5,911 nucleotides of DNA from Desulfobacteraceae bacterium UBA5623 (GTDB lineage Bacteria > Desulfobacterota > DSM-4660 > Desulfatiglandales > Desulfatiglandaceae): positions 7,884 through 13,794 of the forward strand of contig DIKH01000164.1 of NCBI GenBank assembly GCA_002424495.1, written 5' to 3'. The stretch's first letter is position 1, and each line of letters starts with the position of its first letter. Position numbers and translations under genes: made by a program. The notes beneath the pieces were generated by a model. The model did not search any database and was not told the origin of the DNA. It worked only from the letters and a program-made list of their open reading frames with translations. Below are positions 1-4,806 of this stretch, in pieces.

Positions 1-1826
1 TCAAGCTCCAATTCCTCATAAGCTGCGGTTTCAGTGTCCGGGTAAGGTTCATCTGCACTGACGGAGAATCTTTTTATCTTCGTGTTCCCACTTCCTGAAT
101 CCAGAAAATGTTCGATTATTTTGTCCCGGGTCACATCCAGGGCGGCATCCAGGTCGGTATCCTCACGCAGATTTCCGTAAGGATCCACCCAGAGGGACTG
201 GAGAAATCCCAGCCATTCAATATCCTCGGTGCCGACTGTAATGCGGGGCCGGAAATAGGCCTGCATCATGGTCCCCTCTCCTTTTTCCGATTGGGCAAGC
301 ACAGAGACAGAAGTTCCCGAGGCCGCCCTTTCCAGTATATCGTTGATGGCCTTGATCAGCTTTGCCTCAAGTTCATATCCGTTATCGGCCTCATAATAGG
401 TATCTGGGACACCGTCATTGTTCTTGTCCCACTCTGTCTGGAGGTCAGGCGCATTATTACTGTTTCTGTCTTCAAAGCCACCGTTTTTGGCAGCTTCTTT
501 TAGCAATTTTTGGGCATTTTCATCCTCTCCAAAGGCATAAATTGTATAAAGAAGCATATTTTGATCCCCAGCGAGTTCAGTTTTCCCGACAGTGGCGCTT
601 CGCAGGTCATTTGTGCGGGCCCAAAGGGCGATATCTTTAAGATAATCAGAACCTTTACTGGGGAAATCACAGCCGCTGCCTAAGGCGTCGTCTTCGTCGC
701 AGACTGTGCTGTTGGTTGTTACAAAAAAGTCATGGGGATCCGCATAGTCCTTATACATGGTGGGGATCTTCCCATCCATTGTGGAGGCGCCGTCCGTAAG
801 CAAAATGACAAAGGCGTCTGCGCAGGAAACAAATTCTGTACCATTGTAATAGGGATCCTGCCCCACGTTAGCGCAGGGTACAACATTGTTTGCGTAATCA
901 AGGGGAGGGGCATACTGGACAGGTTTCTGCTTGAAATATTGCATGGCGACATAATATGCCTCTGCCAGAGGGGTCCAGGTTTTACATGGGGTATTTTGAA
1001 GATCGTTTATGAGATCTGTTAAATTGCTGCCGATGGCGCTTGCTATATACCCTCCGCTTTGATTATTTCCGGTGCCGGTGAAGAAAAACTCGTTTCCCCA
1101 CCTGGCCCTGTTGCCGACCTTCTGAAGCACTCCTGCGAGGTTTCCGTCTACAAAATTTTGCACCTCATCCGCGTAAGTGATATCCTTTTGCACCTTAATG
1201 GTAAATTGCCCTTCATAAACCCAGGTAATGGGCGCGCCGGCCTCAAATTCAGCCAATGTCGTGTCGCAATGCCAGAACTGAAAATATCCGTTCTGTACAT
1301 AAAACCAGACAACCCTGTCTCCGGTATAGGCGCCATGCTTATATAGACTAACATTCACTCTCTGGTTGGAATAATAAGTCTCCTGGGTGTTTAGCACCCC
1401 ATTGCCGGTATCGCCGATATTTACCTGATTACCGCCCCCTGTCCTTGAGGTGGCAAGTCCTCCCATTAAGACCTTTCTGGTCACATCAATCTTTCGCATA
1501 ACCGCCCAGTTTAGGAAATTTCCGTCCCACTCCCCGCCGGGGTTTCTGGTAAACAGGTTGCTGGCGTAACTGTATTTAACATACGGCTCAAAATAGCCAT
1601 AGTATTCCGTGTTGTGATCGTAGGGGTCGTCGTATGCCTTCTCATTCATACTGTTGGAGTTATCCAGGATGATCAGGATGTTGGGCTCAACAGCATTCAC
1701 CTGGAATATGGGATAACAGGTATACTCGGCCATGGAAGGCTCTTTAAACGCGGCAAACACTGCTTGAGCACAGATTACACTGGTTATGACAACACCCAGC
1801 AACAGTGATAATTTTATTTCTTTCAT
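1..1826 (-). CDS. pilY1: PilY1-like type IV pilus tip adhesin with von Willebrand A domain (partial, C-terminus off window)
   Basis: The frame is open from the start to the left edge, about 608 codons, so the C-terminal beta-propeller expected of PilY1 is not visible. Residues 1-25 form a Sec-type signal peptide (charged MKEIK, hydrophobic core, probable cleavage after AVFA). A vWA domain follows. Its metal-ion-dependent adhesion site is complete by motif: DNSNS at 55-59, the Thr of TWTPLAEA at 285, and the Asp of LLTDGAS at 345. At 467-475 an EF-hand-like loop, DKNNDGVPD, precedes a helix (YELEAKLIKAINDIL). The segment after it, with EWLGFLQSLWVDPYGNLRED, resembles the region PilY1 proteins carry after the vWA domain. 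In the family, PilY1 sits at the pilus tip, promotes pilus extension and surface sensing, and often binds calcium. Two ATGs stand in tandem at 1829 and 1826. The second was chosen because GGAGG lies 6 bases from it but only 3 from the first. The start overlaps the pilX stop. Confidence 0.9.
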   Translation of the reverse strand, partial: MKEIKLSLLLGVVITSVICAQAVFAAFKEPSMAEYTCYPIFQVNAVEPNILIILDNSNSMNEKAYDDPYDHNTEYYGYFEPYVKYSYASNLFTRNPGGEWDGNFLNWAVMRKIDVTRKVLMGGLATSRTGGGNQVNIGDTGNGVLNTQETYYSNQRVNVSLYKHGAYTGDRVVWFYVQNGYFQFWHCDTTLAEFEAGAPITWVYEGQFTIKVQKDITYADEVQNFVDGNLAGVLQKVGNRARWGNEFFFTGTGNNQSGGYIASAIGSNLTDLINDLQNTPCKTWTPLAEAYYVAMQYFKQKPVQYAPPLDYANNVVPCANVGQDPYYNGTEFVSCADAFVILLTDGASTMDGKIPTMYKDYADPHDFFVTTNSTVCDEDDALGSGCDFPSKGSDYLKDIALWARTNDLRSATVGKTELAGDQNMLLYTIYAFGEDENAQKLLKEAAKNGGFEDRNSNNAPDLQTEWDKNNDGVPDTYYEADNGYELEAKLIKAINDILERAASGTSVSVLAQSEKGEGTMMQAYFRPRITVGTEDIEWLGFLQSLWVDPYGNLREDTDLDAALDVTRDKIIEHFLDSGSGNTKIKRFSVSADEPYPDTETAAYEELEL

Positions 1827-2476
1827 CATAATCCTCCGGGCATACCAATAATTTTTCGGTAAACAGCAAAGATGTTTGAAGCAGAATCAGCAGGCCCCTG
1901 CCCAAAAGAATTCTCACTATAAACCACTGCCGCACTGCCGGCAGACCCGCTGCCCAGGCCCTCGGCCCCGGTACTGAATTCCGCTCCACCCCCAGACAGG
2001 GTCTCCGCACGCAGCCACCGGACATCCACTTCCACCGGGTTGCTATCAATTTCCATTCTCAGGTCCGTGGCAGTATCAGGAGGGTCGGAAGGGGTGTAAG
2101 GGGAGTAGCCCATCATTTTTTTGTAAAACGTGCCGTCCGTGACGTTCGGGATGATTGCTACATTCACCCATACGGTGGAATCGCCATTTTTTCTCAGCAA
2201 AATGCCTGGCGCCGTCGCCAGTGGTACATTTTCGCCGCCGGCATCAAGGCATGCTGAAATGAATTTCGGCGTCGCGTAGATGCCGCTGTCCGCATTCTGA
2301 AAGGCTATTTTATGGAATTTTTCGTTCGCGGCGATCTGAATCTCAATAGTGCCGGTATTCATGGCGGCCACACCAATCAAGGTGAGAATGATCATGAAAA
2401 GAACCGAGATGATCAACACGGATCCATCTTCATTGTCTATTCTGCGAAAAGGTAACTTCATAATATTCCCCTTCAT
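1826..2476 (-). CDS. pilX: PilX-like type IV pilus minor pilin
   Basis: A 216-residue protein with a short basic leader (RRIDNEDG) ending in Gly18, then a long hydrophobic helix (SVLIISVLFMIILTLIGVAAM). A segment typical of PilX follows: TGTIEIQIAANEKFHKIAFQNADSG. The C-terminal part holds a Gly/Ser-rich stretch (around 165-185) before a final strand-like YRKII. The mature helix begins with Ser and has Ile at position 5 where most pilins have Glu. Such lack of Glu5 is known for GspK and some PilX proteins and fits a tip-proximal subunit. The start shares one base with the pilV stop (TAATG), with AGGA 7 bases upstream. An in-frame ATG at 2461 with AAGGGG 6 bases upstream is an equally good start and gives a leader of 13 residues. 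The stop TGA overlaps the pilY1 start. The role, an initiation and tip-complex subunit that links the minor pilins to PilY1, is inferred from the family. Confidence 0.85.
   Translation of the reverse strand: MKGNIMKLPFRRIDNEDGSVLIISVLFMIILTLIGVAAMNTGTIEIQIAANEKFHKIAFQNADSGIYATPKFISACLDAGGENVPLATAPGILLRKNGDSTVWVNVAIIPNVTDGTFYKKMMGYSPYTPSDPPDTATDLRMEIDSNPVEVDVRWLRAETLSGGGAEFSTGAEGLGSGSAGSAAVVYSENSFGQGPADSASNIFAVYRKIIGMPGGL
1832..1837 (-). promoter_or_regulatory. Ribosome binding site of pilY1
   Basis: The minus strand reads GGAGGA just before the tandem ATGATG. It lies inside the last codons of pilX, so ribosomes finishing pilX can reinitiate here. The spacing (5-6 bases to the second ATG, 2-3 to the first) favours the second ATG as the true start. 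Confidence 0.7.
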
Positions 2477-3042
2477 TAGCTGATCCTGGGTATTACACGT
2501 CTTATGGAAGTCTTGTGGCCCGCTTCCTTGTCCGCCCAGGTGACTATAACGTGTATTGTCTTGGTATCATTGATTTCAGCGTCGGTTGCGACGTTCCAGT
2601 AAATGGTGTAAGTGTACTTATCCGTGCTTTCAGTCCTTCGATGGTCTGGTGCGCCGGCTAAGCTTTCTGCGGGGACTGCCATGGCCGGGTCAAAAGTTGG
2701 ACCAGAGTTAGGACCAAAGACAGGAAATGGATATAGCAGGCTAGCTTCGGTCTCATCTCCATTTGTGTCCTGTAAATCCAAATGGTTTTGATCGTCATTG
2801 GCCGAGGAAAATCTGTATTGTAAAGAAAGCAGAGTCTCCATCTGGAGTTCCGCCAGGGTAGAGGCCTCGGATGTATCTATTGCCCTTGCATTTGCGCTGA
2901 CAGCCCCAAGCTGCATTGAGGCAATTGCCAATAGTCCTATAGACAAAACGCAAACGGCAACCATTATCTCCACCAGTGTGAAGCCGTTTTCATTCTTATG
3001 GACCTTCCCCTTTGAACTTAAAGGTAAGTCTTGTTTTTTCAT
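2476..3042 (-). CDS. pilV: PilV-like type IV pilus minor pilin (prepilin)
   Basis: A 188-residue protein with a class III prepilin signal: a 20-residue basic leader ending NENG, then FTLVEIMVAVCVLSIGLLAIASMQ, with the conserved Glu at mature position 5. The phrase SIGLLAIASMQLGAV closely resembles the PilV modification-protein family. The remainder is a globular pilin head with no motif I can name. An acidic stretch, DTNGDETE (92-99), is similar to but less complete than the calcium-loop-like motifs of its neighbours. The in-frame ATG at 3066 would lengthen the leader to 28 residues and overlap pilW by 22 bases, with no convincing Shine-Dalgarno. The ATG at 3042 lies 2 bases after the pilW stop with GGGG about 8 bases upstream, so it is preferred. 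After PilD cleavage the protein should sit in the inner membrane and enter the minor-pilin tip complex with PilW and PilX (inference from family). Confidence 0.85.
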   Translation of the reverse strand: MKKQDLPLSSKGKVHKNENGFTLVEIMVAVCVLSIGLLAIASMQLGAVSANARAIDTSEASTLAELQMETLLSLQYRFSSANDDQNHLDLQDTNGDETEASLLYPFPVFGPNSGPTFDPAMAVPAESLAGAPDHRRTESTDKYTYTIYWNVATDAEINDTKTIHVIVTWADKEAGHKTSIRRVIPRIS

Positions 3043-3044
3043 AG

Positions 3045-3860
3045 CTAAAGCCCCATATTCCGGCACATTACTATTGTTGTCAAAAGCCGCATGCGGCAGT
3101 CATCATTGCTTGAGTCCCCATCATTTAAAGGGGCGATTTTCTGATTACCGACAATATAGATTGAGTTATTGGCGAATGAACTATCACCGGCCTCCGCCCT
3201 TGCCAGGAGAGAAATCCTTACGGCCCTTATCTCGTCCAGATTAACGCTGTCGCCGGTGTTTACTCCAACAATTGCCTGTGTCACGCTGGCACCAGGGTTA
3301 GGGGAGTCATTGTCGTCAATTATTCCGTTATTATTCGTATCAAGGTTGAACCAGCTCCCGCCACTGGGAACGGCCCAGATAATACGATCTTGACCTGTTC
3401 CATCAGTGTAGGTGTCCATACGATTATCAGCATCTGCATCGTAGGCATATGCGAAGCCTAAAGCCTGAATATCTTCGGCAACAGGCTGTGCGCCTCCACC
3501 AATGTTCCTGTCTAAGATCCTGTTTGCGTTATTATAAGAATAGGTATGGGTATTTATTGTACCCGTACCGGTTCCATCATCCATTTCGAATGTTATCGAG
3601 TTGCTGGCCGCAGCGGTTATTGTCGGTGCTGGAACGACCCCGCCGGGATTATACCCGGCCATCCTTATTTCGCTTTCCAGGTAATGCACCCCTGCCCTGA
3701 CATTCTGCTGCATGGCCGCAACATCATCCTGAACCAGGTATGATTTGGATTGACTGTTGAAGGTCATGTAGATGCCCCCCAAGACCAGGCACGAAATCAC
3801 CATGGTTATCATAAGCTCGATTAAGGTAAAGCCCATGTCCTTGTGTTGTGTTGTCGGCAT
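3045..3860 (-). CDS. pilW: PilW-like type IV pilus minor pilin (prepilin)
   Basis: A 271-residue protein with a 10-residue leader ending DMG, then FTLIELMITMVISCLVLGGIYMTF, which has the PilD site and Glu5. The following QSKSYLVQDDVAAMQQNVRAG with YLESEIRMAGY (to about residue 70) is characteristic of PilW. Two acidic loops look like calcium sites: DADADNRMD at 141-149 and DTNNNGIIDDND at 174-185. The segment EIRAVRISLLARA (around 215) is also typical of PilW. Length and architecture fit the family. An in-frame ATG at 3869 is only 1 base from the GGAGGA Shine-Dalgarno. The ATG at 3860 has a spacing of 10 and was preferred. The gene lies about 34 bases after fimT and 2 bases before pilV. Predicted role: core subunit of the minor-pilin initiation complex (family knowledge). 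Confidence 0.88.
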   Translation of the reverse strand: MPTTQHKDMGFTLIELMITMVISCLVLGGIYMTFNSQSKSYLVQDDVAAMQQNVRAGVHYLESEIRMAGYNPGGVVPAPTITAAASNSITFEMDDGTGTGTINTHTYSYNNANRILDRNIGGGAQPVAEDIQALGFAYAYDADADNRMDTYTDGTGQDRIIWAVPSGGSWFNLDTNNNGIIDDNDSPNPGASVTQAIVGVNTGDSVNLDEIRAVRISLLARAEAGDSSFANNSIYIVGNQKIAPLNDGDSSNDDCRMRLLTTIVMCRNMGL

Positions 3861-3870
3861 AAGAGTCATT

Positions 3871-3876
3871 TCCTCC
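3871..3876 (-). promoter_or_regulatory. Ribosome binding site of pilW
   Basis: GGAGGA on the minus strand lies 10 bases before the ATG at 3860 but only 1 base before the ATG at 3869. The spacing decides for the downstream start. Confidence 0.6.
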
Positions 3877-3881
3877 GTTAG

Positions 3882-3896
3882 GACTCTGTCAGAGTC
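3882..3896 (-). repeat. 15-bp perfect inverted repeat at the fimT-pilW junction
   Basis: The plus strand reads GACTCTG-T-CAGAGTC, a perfect 7+7 bp palindrome with a single central base. As RNA it could fold with a 6-bp stem and 3-base loop. It overlaps the fimT stop codon and ends 5 bases before the pilW Shine-Dalgarno. There is no following U-run, so it is not a typical terminator. A role in mRNA processing, in tuning pilW translation or as a protein site is possible but unproven. Confidence 0.5.
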
Positions 3897-4410
3897 ACTG
3901 AATACTGATCATTCCGGCAGGACTTAGCCCCACGCGCCTGTCAGTTCCGTTCGTATTAATCAAGTATACGTTTCCATTAGTATTTGGAATTCCCTTGGAG
4001 TTGAAAGATACGGACGTAAAGTCCAAACCATCGCCGCCACCCTGCGTTGTATCAAATCTGACATCACTGTTGTAGTCTGACCAACGCACCCGGGCGATAA
4101 CTGTTTCGGCAGCATCAAAAGTAGCGTCGTTGTTATTGTCGATAAAAATGGCATAATCATAGGTAATACCCCCAACATCCTGATTGAAAGTTATGGTGCA
4201 ATTGCAATTACTTTTCACCGCCGCCAACCTGGCCGATTGAAAATTGTTGCGCAGGTCGGTTAAGGCCTTTCTCAACCGGTAGTTGGGCAACCAGTTTGTG
4301 GCTGATGGAATAGCCAAAGACGCCAATATCGCAATGATCGCCAAAGTCATTGCCAATTCTGCTACAGTAAACCCTCTATTATTTTTACGAATCCATCCAC
4401 AAGCTTTCAT
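3895..4410 (-). CDS. fimT: FimT/GspH-like pseudopilin, first gene of the minor-pilin operon
   Basis: A 171-residue protein with a 13-residue basic leader ending KNNRG, then FTVAELAMTLAIIAILASLAIP (cleavage after Gly13, Glu18 = mature Glu5). The following WLPNYRLRKALTDLRNN and FQSARLAAVK are a hallmark of the FimT/FimU/GspH family. The C-terminal half is a GspH-type beta domain, with SFNSKGIP and a final GLSPAGMISI strand. An acidic loop, DNNNDATFD (91-99), has the D-x-N-x-D-x-x-x-D spacing of a calcium loop. An in-frame ATG at 4428 would add six residues, but it lacks a Shine-Dalgarno and would leave only about 12 bases of leader from the predicted sigma-54 start. The ATG at 4410 has GGGGG 6 bases upstream and was chosen. 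FimT-type proteins are minor pilins, and some have been shown to bind DNA during natural transformation. Whether this one does cannot be told from sequence. The symbol could equally be gspH or fimU. Confidence 0.85.
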   Translation of the reverse strand: MKACGWIRKNNRGFTVAELAMTLAIIAILASLAIPSATNWLPNYRLRKALTDLRNNFQSARLAAVKSNCNCTITFNQDVGGITYDYAIFIDNNNDATFDAAETVIARVRWSDYNSDVRFDTTQGGGDGLDFTSVSFNSKGIPNTNGNVYLINTNGTDRRVGLSPAGMISIQ

Positions 4411-4451
4411 AATTGGCCCCCGGGACATATTTCATTCTTTATGGTTTTAAA

Positions 4452-4467
4452 AGCAAAACCTGTGCCG
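4452..4467 (-). promoter_or_regulatory. Sigma-54 (RpoN) -24/-12 promoter of the minor-pilin operon
   Basis: The minus strand reads CGGCACAGGTTTTGCT. It has GG and GC separated by exactly 10 bases. It matches the published consensus TGGCACG-N4-TTGCW at 10 of 12 fixed positions, with an intact GGCAC and TTGCT. Counting from the -12 GC puts transcription start near 4441, about 31 bases before the chosen fimT ATG and upstream of its GGGGG ribosome site. RpoN control through PilS/PilR is well established for pilin genes in Pseudomonas and reported in Geobacter, so the placement makes biological sense. The activator here is an inference. Confidence 0.72.
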
Positions 4468-4555
4468 CATTGGCATGGCAATGGATATGAGTCTGATATT
4501 ATGAATATTTTCAAATCCTGTTTCCGAGGTGGTGAATATATCCTGCCAATCCATC

Positions 4556-4574
4556 CTGTTAAATTGTTTAACAG
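4556..4574. repeat. 19-bp perfect palindrome, candidate enhancer or operator site
   Basis: The sequence CTGTTAAATTGTTTAACAG has two perfect 8-bp arms around TTG. It lies roughly 115-133 bp upstream of the predicted sigma-54 transcription start, the usual distance for binding sites of sigma-54 activators. It is also about 165 bp upstream of the pyrG promoter candidate. It is AT-rich, and the T-run at 4583-4589 is separated from it by 8 bases, so a rho-independent terminator is less likely. Which regulator binds, if any, cannot be read from sequence. Confidence 0.5.
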
Positions 4575-4738
4575 TTGTAATATTTTTTTACACATTGCTC
4601 CCCCTAAAATGACCTTAAACCAGACAGGGCAAATCGGGCGGCATAAAGAAGGGCCACCAATTGACTATATGGACTTCCGGATTCCGAAACTTTAGCGGTA
4701 AGAATTCATCAACTGTAAACAAAGGGCTCTATTATGGC

Positions 4739-4765
4739 TTGACTAATTTTTTGAATGAATATAGG
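4739..4765 (+). promoter_or_regulatory. Possible sigma-70 promoter of pyrG
   Basis: TTGACT at 4739-4744 matches the -35 box at five of six positions. TATAGG at 4760-4765 could be the -10 box, but the spacing of 15 is short. With the ideal spacing of 17 the -10 would be the poor TAGGTT. Transcription would start near 4772 and leave a leader of about 35 bases. It is the best candidate in the region but remains weak. Confidence 0.4.
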
Positions 4766-4806
4766 TTCTGGTCAAAACATCCACAACATTTCAGACATCA
4801 AAGGAC

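Larger units (their letters stand above)
4411..4806. other. Divergent intergenic region between fimT and pyrG
   Basis: About 396 bases without a convincing gene. It holds the sigma-54-type promoter for the pilus operon (4452-4467), a perfect AT-rich palindrome (4556-4574) and a sigma-70-like promoter candidate for pyrG (4739-4765). The remaining stretch, 4590-4735, shows no recognisable RNA gene, riboswitch or terminator. Reading frames of 60-84 codons exist on both strands here (4441-4695 plus, 4407-4595 minus). They lack ribosome binding sites or family resemblance and were not called. Confidence 0.75.

Noticed and set aside
108..640. Plus-strand open frames of 92-131 codons over the left part of the window
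   Set aside because: They lie antisense to the long PilY1 frame, show no recognisable domain, and the minus-strand protein has clear family motifs across the whole span.
1744..2049. Minus-strand 101-codon frame spanning the pilX-pilY1 junction
   Set aside because: It is out of frame with both genes, overlaps both, and its protein (rich in Trp, Arg and Cys) has no family resemblance.
2798..3244. Plus-strand 148-codon frame
   Set aside because: It is antisense to pilV and pilW, which are both well supported. No ribosome site or domain was seen.
4469..4482. Imperfect palindrome ATTGGCATGGCAAT next to the -24 element
   Set aside because: Two of 14 positions break the symmetry and it abuts the promoter rather than lying at enhancer distance. 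Too weak to call as a regulatory site.
4556..4589. Rho-independent terminator (palindrome followed by a T-run)
   Set aside because: The stem is AT-rich, the T-run begins 8 bases after it, and no plus-strand gene ends upstream that would need a terminator here.
4407..4595. Minus-strand 62-codon frame upstream of and overlapping fimT
   Set aside because: It would start upstream of the predicted sigma-54 transcription start, runs out of frame into fimT and has no family resemblance.
4441..4695. Plus-strand 84-codon frame in the intergenic region
   Set aside because: There is no Shine-Dalgarno before the ATG, its start sits over the sigma-54 promoter, and the protein resembles nothing I know.
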